Below are positions 17,926-27,347 of a stretch of DNA of 64,000 nucleotides, one piece after another. This DNA comes from Fluviicola sp. (GTDB lineage Bacteria > Bacteroidota > Bacteroidia > Flavobacteriales_D > Crocinitomicaceae): positions 1-64,000 of the forward strand of contig NVXU02000002.1 in assembly GCA_002734065.2 (NCBI GenBank), given 5' to 3'. A program made the position numbers and the translations under genes. Within the stretch, counting starts at the first letter, position 1. Each line of letters opens with the position of its first letter. The notes under the pieces were generated by a model. That model had not been told where the DNA came from, did not search any database, and worked only from the letters and a program-made list of their open reading frames with translations.

Positions 17926-18288
17926 CTACCCTTTCACTCTCAAAAACCAAATCAACCCGACACCAACCACTACTGAAATTACAATATTGGCAATGGCAAC
18001 ACCGAAATAACCATCATTCATCAAGGTGACTGTTTCATTACTGAACGTACTAAACGTACTGAAACCTCCACAAAAACCAATGATGAGCAAAGGTTGCAAC
18101 CACGAAAATGCTTCTTGTTTATTGCTAATAAAAATCACAAGCAATGCCAAGATTAGGCAGGCAAGCATGTTGGAAATAAAGGTTCCAAGCGGAAAGTTGG
18201 TGGTAAAAATTGCAGACGCACCTTTCGTTGTTAGGTACCTCGCTAAACTGCCGAGTCCACCGCCAAGAAAGATATATAGATAGGTCAT
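17926..18288 (-). CDS. crcB: Fluoride channel CrcB/Fluc
   Basis: 120 aa with four transmembrane helices, the normal size of the dimeric dual-topology fluoride exporter. Signature segments: GGGLGSLARYL at the N-terminus, NMLACLILALLV and GFCGGFSTFSTFSNE, which carries the Phe box and Na+ site region. It overlaps the upstream PAP2 gene by 4 bp and so is the last gene of obg-PAP2-crcB. No fluoride riboswitch is possible here because there is no leader. Confidence 0.93.
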   Translation of the reverse strand: MTYLYIFLGGGLGSLARYLTTKGASAIFTTNFPLGTFISNMLACLILALLVIFISNKQEAFSWLQPLLIIGFCGGFSTFSTFSNETVTLMNDGYFGVAIANIVISVVVGVGLIWFLRVKG

Positions 18289-18881
18289 TTAGCGTCTTTT
18301 ATACTGTCAATTATCTTCAAAAATACAAAACGATAAGCAATTAACGCTGAAATAACACCTAACAATCCTCCAACGAGAACGTCACTCAGGTAGTGCACGC
18401 CGAGGTACATTCTACTGTAAGCAACCAAAACTGCGACAAAAAAGAGGTATGGAAAGATGCGCGGATAGTATTTTCTCAAGGTCAAGAACGCAAAGGTACA
18501 CACAGCGAAAAAGTTAGCGGCGTGAGAGGATACAAAACCATACATTCCACCTTTGTAAAGTCCGCCATCAGCGTATTGGTAGAAATGCAATTGGTCTGTT
18601 AATAAAGTATGATGAGAAGGTCGATAACGCAAAAATACTTCTTTAAAAAGATGCACCGAAGATAAATCGGCAATAGCAACTGCTAAAATCAGACAAGCAA
18701 CAAACAATCCTGCTTTTTTTAGTCCTGCCTTTCTCATAAAGAGAAAGAGCAACAAAAAATAAAAGGGAATCCAGGTCAATTTTCCAGAGACAATCCACAT
18801 TACCTCATCCAAAAAAGGAGAATTCCAACTGTTAATAGTGAGAAGAATAGATTGGTCGAGTGATTCTAAAAAATCAATCAT
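18285..18881 (-). CDS. PAP2 family phosphatase, membrane
   Basis: 198 aa with about six helices. The three phosphatase motifs are KEVFLRYRP (KX6RP), [11 protein letters not shown] (PSGH position, here SSHA) and [12 protein letters not shown] (SRX5HX3D). Such proteins dephosphorylate undecaprenyl diphosphate or phosphatidic acid derivatives outside the membrane; the substrate cannot be told. It overlaps obg by 8 bp and crcB by 4 bp. Confidence 0.9.
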   Translation of the reverse strand: MIDFLESLDQSILLTINSWNSPFLDEVMWIVSGKLTWIPFYFLLLFLFMRKAGLKKAGLFVACLILAVAIADLSSVHLFKEVFLRYRPSHHTLLTDQLHFYQYADGGLYKGGMYGFVSSHAANFFAVCTFAFLTLRKYYPRIFPYLFFVAVLVAYSRMYLGVHYLSDVLVGGLLGVISALIAYRFVFLKIIDSIKDAK

Positions 18882-19869
18882 CGTTTAATGTTTTCCAAAT
18901 CAAGTCGTTTAATTCAGTAATTCCTTGCTGAGCAACGGACGAAATAAACAATGTTTCAATTCCTTCGGGCAGTTCTTTCTTAATTTCTTCGGTTAATTCC
19001 TCGTCCAACATGTCCGATTTTGAAATTGCTAACAACTTATCTTTGTGCATCAATTCTGGATTGTACAACTTCAGTTCGTTGAGTAAGATTGCATACTCTT
19101 TTTTGATGTCATCACTGTCCGCTGGAATCATGAACAAGAGCAAAGAATTTCTTTCAATGTGGCGCAAAAATCGCAAGCCTAAACCTTTGCCTTTGTGTGC
19201 ATCTTCGATGATTCCTGGGATGTCAGCCATGATGTAAGAACGATGGCCTCTGTATTTTACAATTCCTAAATTCGGTTTAATGGTTGTAAATGGATAGTTG
19301 CCAATCTCAGGCTTTGCGGCAGAAACAACAGACAATAAAGTGCTTTTTCCGGCGTTTGGGAATCCAACCAATCCGACATCTGCCAGAACTTTTAATTCCA
19401 AGATCTTCCAACCTTCGCCTCCATCTTCTCCAGGTTGCGCAAAACGAGGTGTTTGATTCGTTGATGACTTAAAATTATCGTTTCCTAAACCTCCACGACC
19501 TCCTTTCTGAACAATTTTCTCTTCTCCGTCTTCTGTAATTTCAAAAAGAAACTCATGCGTTTCTGGATCACGAACAATTGTTCCGAGTGGAACCTCAATA
19601 TACACATCACGACCTTGCGCTCCCGTTTTTAAAGCGGAAGAACCTTGCACTCCATGACCTGCTTTGATGTGTTTTTTGAACTTCAAATGAAGCAAAGTCC
19701 ACAGTTGTTTGTTTCCCTTCAGAATTACGTGACCTCCACGTCCGCCGTCACCACCATCAGGCCCTCCTTTCGGAATGTATTTTTCTCTACGAAAATGCGC
19801 AGAGCCTCCACCACCTTTTCCAGATGTGCAATGAATTTTTACGTAATCTACAAAGTTGTTTGAAGCCAT
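18874..19869 (-). CDS. obgE: Obg family ribosome-associated GTPase
   Basis: 331 aa. An N-terminal glycine-rich Obg fold ([21 protein letters not shown]) is followed by a GTPase domain: G1 [11 protein letters not shown], Obg-type switch [12 protein letters not shown]3 [17 protein letters not shown]4 SKSD in place of NKxD, G5 ISSVAQQG. It binds the 50S subunit and (p)ppGpp in the family. It lacks the long C-terminal extension of E. coli ObgE. First gene of the obg-PAP2-crcB overlap group. Confidence 0.95.
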   Translation of the reverse strand: MASNNFVDYVKIHCTSGKGGGGSAHFRREKYIPKGGPDGGDGGRGGHVILKGNKQLWTLLHLKFKKHIKAGHGVQGSSALKTGAQGRDVYIEVPLGTIVRDPETHEFLFEITEDGEEKIVQKGGRGGLGNDNFKSSTNQTPRFAQPGEDGGEGWKILELKVLADVGLVGFPNAGKSTLLSVVSAAKPEIGNYPFTTIKPNLGIVKYRGHRSYIMADIPGIIEDAHKGKGLGLRFLRHIERNSLLLFMIPADSDDIKKEYAILLNELKLYNPELMHKDKLLAISKSDMLDEELTEEIKKELPEGIETLFISSVAQQGITELNDLIWKTLNDD

Positions 19870-19886
19870 GTCAAGGGTGTTGAATC

Positions 19887-19936
19887 TTTAATTTGTAGTA
19901 GGGGTCAGTCGCGACCGACCCCTACTACAAATTAAA
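19887..19936. repeat. Palindromic element with GGGGTCGGTC core (copy 1)
   Basis: A near-perfect 25-bp inverted repeat with virtually no loop: left arm TTTAATTTGTAGTAGGGGTC..., one mismatch (CAGTC versus CGGTC). It lies between adk and obg, all on the minus strand, where it could terminate adk transcription. The core recurs at 26835-26890 with different outer arms. Confidence 0.8.
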
Positions 19937-19939
19937 ATC

Positions 19940-20515
19940 TTATTTTAACGAATCAATTGCTTTAAACAATCGTTCTGTAATATCTTCTATTGATCCTACT
20001 CCATCAACCATCATCCATTTGTTTTGTTCTGCGTAGAAATCTTTAACGGGTGCCGTTTCAGCTCGGTAAACGTTAATTCTTTTTTGGATAACTTCTGGAT
20101 TTGCATCGTCAACTCGTCCGCTTTCTTTTGCTCGATTTGCTAAACGCAGCTTTAATTCTCCTTCTTCCACATCCAAAGAAATCATTTGAACGATGGAAGA
20201 ATTAATTTCCGCTAAAAAATCATCCAATGCTTGTGCTTGTGCATTCGTTCTTGGAAAGCCATCAAAAATAAATCCTTTTGGATTATCATATTTCAGTACT
20301 TCCGACTTTAGCAAATCAATGGTTACATCATCAGGAACCAACTGCCCTTTATCCATGTAACTTTTTGCTAAAACTCCCAATTCTGTTTCCCCTTTAATAT
20401 TCTTACGAAAAACATCCCCTGTTGATAGGTGAATCAATCCATATTTATCGACCAATCTTTGCGATTGTGTCCCTTTTCCAGCACCTGGAGGTCCAAATAA
20501 CACAATGTTTAACAT
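19940..20515 (-). CDS. adk: Adenylate kinase
   Basis: 191 aa, interconverting AMP + ATP and 2 ADP. The P-loop is GPPGAGKGTQSQ, followed by HLSTGDVFR (AMP site) and GFIFDGFPRTNAQAQALD. The LID is short (LANRAKESGRVDD) without zinc cysteines, as is common in Bacteroidota. It lies 22 bp downstream of hpt and probably in the same nucleotide-metabolism transcript. Confidence 0.96.
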   Translation of the reverse strand: MLNIVLFGPPGAGKGTQSQRLVDKYGLIHLSTGDVFRKNIKGETELGVLAKSYMDKGQLVPDDVTIDLLKSEVLKYDNPKGFIFDGFPRTNAQAQALDDFLAEINSSIVQMISLDVEEGELKLRLANRAKESGRVDDANPEVIQKRINVYRAETAPVKDFYAEQNKWMMVDGVGSIEDITERLFKAIDSLK

Positions 20516-20537
20516 TTTATCTTTTTTGTAGGGTTAT

Positions 20538-21068
20538 TCATTCTTTAATTTGATAAATCGCATCTAAATTTCTTCCTTTCTCATCGTAATCCAAACCGTA
20601 ACCTACAACAAAAGCGTTTGGTATAGAGAATCCGATGTAATCAGGTTTGTGGTTACCTGTAAATGCTTCTGGTTTGTATAATAAAGAGCAAATTTTCACT
20701 GATTTAGGGTTCTCCATTTCTAACAAAGAAATAATCTTGTTCATGGTTAGCCCAGAATCAATGATATCCTCAACAATGACAACATGCTTTCCGGCAAGGT
20801 CATTATTGAGACCGATTAATTCATCAACTCTTCCTGTAGATTCTGTTCCGTGATACGAACTCATCTTGATAAAAGTGATTTCAGAAACCAGATCAACTTC
20901 TTTCATTAAATCAGAAGCAAACATAAACGAACCGTTTAATACAGCGATAAAAACAACTTCTTCGTTTTTAAAATCTGCATTTAGCTCCGTTGCTAGTGAT
21001 TTAACTTCTTTGGCTATTTCTTCTCGAGTTATAAATATCTCGAATGTTTTATCTAGAACTTGAATCAT
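20538..21068 (-). CDS. hpt: Hypoxanthine phosphoribosyltransferase
   Basis: 176 aa. The PRPP-binding motif VVIVEDIIDSGLTM is clear, with the flexible-loop region IKMSSYHGTESTGRV and the C-terminal purine site VVGYGLDYDEKGRNLD. It salvages hypoxanthine/guanine to IMP/GMP. Start at ATG 21068; it precedes adk. Confidence 0.94.
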   Translation of the reverse strand: MIQVLDKTFEIFITREEIAKEVKSLATELNADFKNEEVVFIAVLNGSFMFASDLMKEVDLVSEITFIKMSSYHGTESTGRVDELIGLNNDLAGKHVVIVEDIIDSGLTMNKIISLLEMENPKSVKICSLLYKPEAFTGNHKPDYIGFSIPNAFVVGYGLDYDEKGRNLDAIYQIKE

Positions 21069-21124
21069 TCTTTTCAGTCAATTTTGAATGGTAAAAGTAC
21101 GACTTTCTTGAGAAATACTTCTAA

Positions 21125-21220
21125 TTATTTCTTAGGGAATTCACTTTTTAGATGATTCGCTACTTCTTGCAGATGCTTTTCGTAGTTAGCTTTTGGCTTA
21201 GTTGCGAGAAAAAAGAACAC
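21125..21220 (-). CDS. Possible 31-residue peptide or gene remnant
   Basis: In the 277-bp gap between hpt and purK a short minus-strand frame reads from GTG 21220 to TAA 21125, ending ANYEKHLQEVANHLKSEFPKK. The composition looks protein-like, with an amphipathic charged helix and ordinary codons, but no start better than GTG exists and upstream the frame is soon closed. It may be the tail of a decayed gene. Low confidence. Confidence 0.2.
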   Translation of the reverse strand: MFFFLATKPKANYEKHLQEVANHLKSEFPKK

Positions 21221-21310
21221 TTTTTTGATTAGTGTTCGTCTAGAAATGTTCTCATTTTAAAGAAAAACGAAGCTCATTGAAGTGAAACCAAGACAAAAGC
21301 TAATTGCTAA

Positions 21311-21340
21311 TTGCTAATTGCTAAAATCGGTTTATCTTTG
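21311..21340 (+). promoter_or_regulatory. purK promoter
   Basis: TTG, 19 bases, TATCTTTG: a full match to the Bacteroidota promoter, ending five bases before the purK ATG at 21346. The TTG falls inside a short tandem repeat of GCTAATT (about 21299-21326). The expected transcription start is at or next to the ATG, implying a leaderless or near-leaderless mRNA. Confidence 0.75.
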
Positions 21341-21345
21341 AGGGC

Positions 21346-22485
21346 ATGAAAAAAAATCTCTTTGGTAAAGATCTTCGTTTGGGCATTCTCGGAGGAGGTC
21401 AGTTGGGAAGAATGTTTATTCAGGAAGCTGTGAACTATAACATTTCGGTTCATATTCTTGAGAATGACTTTAACGCACCAAGTGCATCACTTGCCTCTCC
21501 ATTCACAAAGGGAGATATTCAAAATTATGACGATGTTCTCGCGTTCGGAAAAGACATGGATGTCTTGACCATTGAAATTGAAAACGTGAACATTGAAGCT
21601 TTGTATGAATTAGAGAAACAAGGTGTAACGATATATCCACAACCTCGCGTTTTAGAAATTATTAAAGACAAAGGATTGCAAAAACAATTCTATATAGAAA
21701 ATGACATTCCTACCTCATCCTTTTTTCTTTTTGATAAGAATAAAGAACAGGATTTAGCAACTAAACTTCCTTTTGTTCAGAAATTGAGAACGGGTGGTTA
21801 TGATGGACAAGGTGTTAAAATTATTAAAACGGAGGTTGACTTAAACTCTCTTTTTGATGGTCTAAGTATTATTGAAGAATTGATTCCTTTCGAGAAAGAA
21901 TTATCAGTGATTGTTGCAAGAAATGAAAAGGGAGAAATTGTCTCTTTTCAAACGGTAGAATGTGAGTTCAATGATGCCAATTTGGTGGAGTTTTTATTCT
22001 CCCCCGCAGACATTTCTGAAGAGCTTGAAAGCAGAGCTATTGAACTGGCAAAAGAAGTCATTCAAAAGTTAGATATGGTGGGCATCTTAGCCGTTGAGTT
22101 ATTCTTAACAAAGGATGGAAAGTTGCTGGTTAATGAAGTTGCACCACGTCCGCACAACAGTGGACATCATACAATCGAATGCAACGTTACTTCTCAATTC
22201 AGTCAACATTTGCGCAGTATTTTAGGTTTGCCTCTAGGTTCTACAGAAATTATTCGTTATGGTGCAATGGTTAACTTATTAGGTTCAGAAAACCATACTG
22301 GAAAGGCAATTTATAACGGACTAGAAGAGGTGATGGAAATTCCTTCGGTTTACATTCACTTATACGGTAAAGACATCACGAAACCCAATCGAAAAATGGG
22401 GCATATCACCGTAACTGGAGAAACGCTAAATGAGGCCAAAACGAAGGCTAAATCGATCATGAATTCCGTTAAAATCACTTCATAG
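21346..22485 (+). CDS. purK: 5-(carboxyamino)imidazole ribonucleotide synthase
   Basis: 379 aa ATP-grasp enzyme carboxylating AIR to N5-CAIR in purine synthesis. The N-terminus GILGGGQLGRMFIQEA and the C-terminal NEVAPRPHNSGHHTIE are diagnostic; LRTGGYDGQGVKII is the nucleotide-binding loop. Monocistronic with its own promoter. purE is not in the window. Confidence 0.95.
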   Translation: MKKNLFGKDLRLGILGGGQLGRMFIQEAVNYNISVHILENDFNAPSASLASPFTKGDIQNYDDVLAFGKDMDVLTIEIENVNIEALYELEKQGVTIYPQPRVLEIIKDKGLQKQFYIENDIPTSSFFLFDKNKEQDLATKLPFVQKLRTGGYDGQGVKIIKTEVDLNSLFDGLSIIEELIPFEKELSVIVARNEKGEIVSFQTVECEFNDANLVEFLFSPADISEELESRAIELAKEVIQKLDMVGILAVELFLTKDGKLLVNEVAPRPHNSGHHTIECNVTSQFSQHLRSILGLPLGSTEIIRYGAMVNLLGSENHTGKAIYNGLEEVMEIPSVYIHLYGKDITKPNRKMGHITVTGETLNEAKTKAKSIMNSVKITS

Positions 22486-22562
22486 TTCGAAGAAATTTAA
22501 TTTATCACACGAATTACTCAAAGTTTTTAGTAAATTGGTTTTCTAAAAAAGAAAACTGATTC

Positions 22563-25500
22563 GTGAAGAGACTTTTATTTTTCACCTTTACTTTACTCCT
22601 ACTCAGCACTCAATTAAGTGCTCAACTTCTCACATACAAGAATTACAATCATAAGGATGGTTTACACATGTCCGGTATCAATTGCATCACTCAAACACCA
22701 GATGGCACCATCTGGTTAGGAGCAAATGGAGGTGATTTAATAAAGTTTGATGGGAAAACATTTTCAGAAATTAACTTGGGCGTTTCAAATAATCACCATT
22801 TTAATAACATTGTTACAAATGACAATGAACTATTATTTGCCTCCAATTATCTTGGTTTTTACTCGTACTCCCCTACAAATAACAAATTGACTAAATTTGA
22901 TTTAGAAGATTATTTATTTGGTGACGCTTTAAGAATTTTTCAAAAAAATGATTATACTTATTTTATTGGAACGAGGCAAATTTTAGCAAAGAAAAAAACG
23001 CTTGAAAAAATTATGTTTTTTGAAGTTGCCTCAAAAAAAATAGTGGTTTTTCAATCTTTTGAAACTGATAATTCTATCTTTTTATTAACCAATTATGGCG
23101 GGTACGTTCTTCGAAATGGTGAAATTAGGAAGCTGAGCGAATGGCTCGGCAACCATCTCAAAGAAGACAGTGTGAAAAGCATTCATTTTGGCTCTTACGC
23201 AAATGGGACTATTCAATTGTATCAAGAGGACGGAAAGCAACAGCTTAACATCAAAATTGATGAAAATGACTCAATTATCTCTCTCAAAAAAAGGAACTTA
23301 GTCATTGAATTGCTTGAAGATGACCAAATTAAGTCCTACACTTATAATGATTATTACAACAGGCCTACATTTCTTACAAAAAATGGGCTTTTGTATTTTC
23401 TTAAAAATGGTAGATGGAAGCTGAATCCACATAACTACTTCGAAAGTCTAGAGAAAAACCGCTTGATTTATTCTGATTTAAACGGCGACTACTGGATTCT
23501 TTCTTCCATAAAAGGTATTTATAAAATTTCTAAAGACCCTTTTACAAAAATAGAATTATCTCCTATTCACGCTAACCCTGCGATTAACTACGTTTATTAC
23601 TTTGAGTCTGGAATAACCCTCTTGAGTACTTTTGAAGGAAAAACCTATGTAGAAACGACCAAAGGCTCTCTTCAATTTGAAGAATATGATTTCATTACGA
23701 ACGGAATAACAAAAATTGATGATACGTACTTTTTAGCGACTAACAAAGGAATGCGAATCTATGAACCCAATGATTCTCAAAAAATAGAAGATCAATTTTA
23801 TAAAAATAAAAATATCACTTTCATCTTCGCGCATGGAGACGACTTATGGATTGGTCTTGCCGGTATTGGATTGAAAAAATACAACACCATTACACACCAA
23901 GTTCAGGTCCCCATAGTAAACGGTGGACGGATGCCTAGCCATTTTTACACCGCCCAAGCAAGTGAAGATGGAAAATCAATATACTTTGGTTCCAATTCGG
24001 GAGTATTCACTTTGGGTATTCAAGAAAATGTATTGAAAAAAATACATTTTAACAATGTCGAATTGGGCTTTTACAGCGGGCTTTCAACAAAAGACTCTTA
24101 TGGAACAATTTGGTTTTCAATGGAATTAGGAATCATTGCCATCACTAAGAATAATGAAATACTAACCTATAAAGGGGATGAATATTTCAACTCTACTTTG
24201 ATTTACTCGCTAATTGCTGATGATTTTGGAAATTTGATCATTGGAACTAATAAAGGGTTAACTCTTTTAAAAGTTGATTCTGATGGAAAAATCATCGAAA
24301 GGAAGATTTACGATGAAAGAACTAATTTCCTGGGTTATGAAACGCACATGCGTTCACAGTTTAAGAGCAAGAATGGGATTACACTTGGTACAATTGAGGG
24401 CTTGTTTCTAATTGACACAAAATACCTTGATAATCTTCCCGTCCCGTTAATGCCTAACATAAAAATAACTGAGAATAGTTTGGGAAATAAAGAGATTGAT
24501 GCCTTTAACTTTGAATTCTCACTCAGTAATCCAAAAATCAACAGAATTACTTTTTCTTACCAAATGGATGGAGGAAAATGGAATACTATAGCAAATGATG
24601 AAAATTTTGTTTTGATTAGTGGCTTACCTAGCGGCGAACATATAATCAATGTCAAAGCGTCGTATGATGGAGTGAACTTTGGAAAAAGTAGTTCGACAAA
24701 AGTAAAAGTCATCACATCTATTTGGAAGTCAAGTTGGTTTATAGCTTCACTAATTGGCGGATTATTCCTCTTGAATTTATTCTTGCTCAATTATTACAAA
24801 TCTTTTAACGGAAGTGGATTAATTAACACCAAAGATATTGATGTTCATCTAAATTTAACTCCTGCGATTTTATTATTTGCGACAATCACAGCCCCTTTAA
24901 CTCACATTCTTGGACCTATCATGGACTCGCAACTAAGTCTTAATTTAGAAACAACCTTGATTTTAGCATTCATTTTGCTGTCTCTATACTTAAGTTCACT
25001 TTCAGCTAAAGCAAACAAAAAGTTTTATTTATACGGTAGCTTACTTAGGTTTGGATTATTTGTCATAACCGCAGATTTTTTATGGGAAATTTATACATCT
25101 AAGCTTCATCCATACAATATTATTGGCATTGTTCTTATCTCAACGATGGCACCATACATACTTGGAAAAATTAAAGAAACAGCCATTTATTCAATTGTGA
25201 TACTTTTCATATCTATTTTTTTCATCATCATTATCGTTGATCCTGTTTATCCAAAATACTATTTCTTATTGGGTATCTCTGTCTCCTCATTTTTAATGAT
25301 TTTTTACAGCTACCTTCGTTATGATTCTTTAGAAAAACTTGTTTTCATCTCTGCAATTATCAACCGTGGAAATATGCCGGTTATTGCTTTTGATCAGAAA
25401 GGAGTTATTAATTATTCAAGTGAAAACATTTCCAATTTTTTAGATATTTCTCATTCGGAAATCCTTAATAAAAACATAACTATACTCAATAACTTCATCC

Positions 25501-26834
25501 CTTTTGATAGCAGTTATAAAGACATCGATATTACCAAAGATTTTAAAGATGGTCAAAAATACTTGACGCCGATGATTGACAATGAGAGTAAAATTCGTTG
25601 GATGGAATGGGCTTTTCGAGATTTTTCAAGTAATGTAAAGTTAATTCTCGGTCAGGATGTAACTGAAAAAATGCAGTTAGAGAATACCTACGAGCTCCTA
25701 GTTCAACACGCAGAAGATTTTATATATCGATGCGACAATAAAGGGAATTTTAATTTCATTAACGATGTGTCATTTTCAAGATTAGGTTATACGAAAGAAG
25801 AACTGCTTTTTACCAATTCTATAAAAATTGTTGCTCCAGATTTTAGAGAAGATATCATTGAATTTTACCGAGAGCATTTTCGTCAGAAGAAAATGACATC
25901 ATACAAAGAATTCCCTATTGTTAAAAAGAATGGAGAACAGATTTGGGTAGGGCAGTCAATTACAACAATTTTCGCTCCAGGTTCCGAAACCCAAATTGGT
26001 GGTTTTATCGCCTTAGCTAGAGATATTACTGATGTTCGTCTTCAGCAAGAACTCATCAATGAGCAAAGTAGCTCAATAACAGCAAGTATTAATTACGCTA
26101 GAAGAATTCAGCACAACTTATTGCCTTTCAAAAAAGAATTCGAAAAAGAATTCCAAGAACATTTTATATTCTCTCGACCGAAAGATATCGTGTCAGGGGA
26201 TTTTTATTGGATGGAAAAAGTAGGAGATAATCTCATTCTTGTGCTGGGTGATTGTACAGGTCACGGAGTGCCTGGGTCCTTTATGACTCTACTCGGATTC
26301 AACCTCCTAAATACAACTGTTCTTGAAAACAAAATTGTAGATCCTGGTAAAATTTTAGACCGTTTAGATAGGAAATTAATTGAATATTTACCACGAGGAG
26401 AAGGAGAGAATACAGTAAATGACGCGATGGAGTTAACCGTTTGCGTCTTTAATGACAATTCCGACGAGATGATGTATGCGTGTGCTGGCTCAAGATTTCT
26501 TATTTACGACAATAACGGTTTTACTATGTTTAAAGGCGACAATAAACACACAGGTGATATTGAGGATGGATTCTTAGGTTATAATACACATTTTGCCAAT
26601 TTTTCATCCGATAGCAACTTATTCTTATTTTCCGATGGTTTTCAAGATCAATTTGGAGGAGTCAATGATAAAAAATTCTCTTTTAGAAGGTTGTTAGAAT
26701 TGTTTGAAGAAAATATCAACTTGCCATTGGTTGAACAACAAAAAATAATTGCAGAAGCTTTTGACCAGTGGATTGGAATCGCTGAACAGACAGATGATGT
26801 GACGGTTGTTTCTGTGAAAAGAGGGGTTAAGTAA
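22563..26834 (+). CDS. Multidomain sensor: beta-propeller, Y_Y_Y, membrane region, PAS, SpoIIE phosphatase
   Basis: 1423 aa from GTG, with a signal peptide (LLFFTFTLLLLSTQLSAQ). Residues ~20-640 form a two-component-regulator propeller (ITQTPDGTIWLGANGG repeats), then a Y_Y_Y/Ig unit ending VKASYDGVNFG. From ~724 come about six to seven transmembrane helices, then one or two PAS domains (~935-1160) and a SpoIIE/PP2C phosphatase (PKDIVSGDFYWME, GDCTGHGVPGSFMT, FSDGFQDQFGG, TDDVTVV). It probably senses a periplasmic ligand and controls an anti-anti-sigma-type switch; no partner genes are adjacent. Confidence 0.85.
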   Translation: MKRLLFFTFTLLLLSTQLSAQLLTYKNYNHKDGLHMSGINCITQTPDGTIWLGANGGDLIKFDGKTFSEINLGVSNNHHFNNIVTNDNELLFASNYLGFYSYSPTNNKLTKFDLEDYLFGDALRIFQKNDYTYFIGTRQILAKKKTLEKIMFFEVASKKIVVFQSFETDNSIFLLTNYGGYVLRNGEIRKLSEWLGNHLKEDSVKSIHFGSYANGTIQLYQEDGKQQLNIKIDENDSIISLKKRNLVIELLEDDQIKSYTYNDYYNRPTFLTKNGLLYFLKNGRWKLNPHNYFESLEKNRLIYSDLNGDYWILSSIKGIYKISKDPFTKIELSPIHANPAINYVYYFESGITLLSTFEGKTYVETTKGSLQFEEYDFITNGITKIDDTYFLATNKGMRIYEPNDSQKIEDQFYKNKNITFIFAHGDDLWIGLAGIGLKKYNTITHQVQVPIVNGGRMPSHFYTAQASEDGKSIYFGSNSGVFTLGIQENVLKKIHFNNVELGFYSGLSTKDSYGTIWFSMELGIIAITKNNEILTYKGDEYFNSTLIYSLIADDFGNLIIGTNKGLTLLKVDSDGKIIERKIYDERTNFLGYETHMRSQFKSKNGITLGTIEGLFLIDTKYLDNLPVPLMPNIKITENSLGNKEIDAFNFEFSLSNPKINRITFSYQMDGGKWNTIANDENFVLISGLPSGEHIINVKASYDGVNFGKSSSTKVKVITSIWKSSWFIASLIGGLFLLNLFLLNYYKSFNGSGLINTKDIDVHLNLTPAILLFATITAPLTHILGPIMDSQLSLNLETTLILAFILLSLYLSSLSAKANKKFYLYGSLLRFGLFVITADFLWEIYTSKLHPYNIIGIVLISTMAPYILGKIKETAIYSIVILFISIFFIIIIVDPVYPKYYFLLGISVSSFLMIFYSYLRYDSLEKLVFISAIINRGNMPVIAFDQKGVINYSSENISNFLDISHSEILNKNITILNNFIPFDSSYKDIDITKDFKDGQKYLTPMIDNESKIRWMEWAFRDFSSNVKLILGQDVTEKMQLENTYELLVQHAEDFIYRCDNKGNFNFINDVSFSRLGYTKEELLFTNSIKIVAPDFREDIIEFYREHFRQKKMTSYKEFPIVKKNGEQIWVGQSITTIFAPGSETQIGGFIALARDITDVRLQQELINEQSSSITASINYARRIQHNLLPFKKEFEKEFQEHFIFSRPKDIVSGDFYWMEKVGDNLILVLGDCTGHGVPGSFMTLLGFNLLNTTVLENKIVDPGKILDRLDRKLIEYLPRGEGENTVNDAMELTVCVFNDNSDEMMYACAGSRFLIYDNNGFTMFKGDNKHTGDIEDGFLGYNTHFANFSSDSNLFLFSDGFQDQFGGVNDKKFSFRRLLELFEENINLPLVEQQKIIAEAFDQWIGIAEQTDDVTVVSVKRGVK

Positions 26835-26890
26835 TGTTAAATAATTTTGTAGGGGTCGGTCGAGACCGACCCCTACAAAATTATTTAACA
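26835..26890. terminator. Perfect 27-bp palindrome with GGGGTCGGTC core (copy 2)
   Basis: Two perfectly complementary 27-nt arms (TGTTAAATAATTTTGTAGGG... ) around a GA loop. It sits between the convergent sensor gene (stop at 26832-26834) and the zinc-ribbon gene, whose last codons and stop lie in the right arm. Position and the A/T-rich outer stem suit a bidirectional terminator. Same core as 19887-19936. Confidence 0.8.
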
Positions 26891-27243
26891 TAGTCCTGCT
26901 TCACCACCAACATATACCTATCGTCATCCAATTTTATGTAACCTTGCTCATAGCAAAAGAAATACTTTGAACCTGTCTTTGTTGTGTAGATATTCGTGTA
27001 ATAATGGAAATTGAAACCATCCTCAGCAAGTGTTATTCCGTCAACCGTTTTTTTGCCATCTGGATTCAAATCGGCCATGATTCTACGATTTTTACGCAGA
27101 ATATTATTAATTCTTCGAACGTATTTCGTGGCATCCTCATTCAGACGATTGTTGTAAGTGTTTCGGCAATAATCAGAACAGAATTTCTGATCTTTCCTGC
27201 CCGAAAGTTTCATTTTACACTCATAACATTCTCTGGTTTCCAT
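26881..27243 (-). CDS. Zinc-ribbon protein of unknown function
   Basis: 120 aa. The N-terminus has a four-cysteine ribbon, CYECKMKLSGRKDQKFCSDYC, followed by RNTYNNRLNEDATKYVRRINNILRKNRRI and a beta-rich second half. Similar short proteins occur in Bacteroidota without known role. The 3' end lies inside the perfect palindrome, and it is divergent from moxR. Confidence 0.7.
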   Translation of the reverse strand: METRECYECKMKLSGRKDQKFCSDYCRNTYNNRLNEDATKYVRRINNILRKNRRIMADLNPDGKKTVDGITLAEDGFNFHYYTNIYTTKTGSKYFFCYEQGYIKLDDDRYMLVVKQDYVK

Positions 27244-27347
27244 TGAAAAGGATTTTTACTGTAACAATGTTAACATTAATTAACAGCAAAATCAAGGTAA
27301 TGGGGACTTATCTTTTCATTTTTGTAGGTCTTAATAGAATGCACATT

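Noticed and set aside
17918-18288. Fluoride riboswitch for crcB
   Set aside because: crcB overlaps the upstream PAP2 gene, leaving no leader in which an aptamer could fit.
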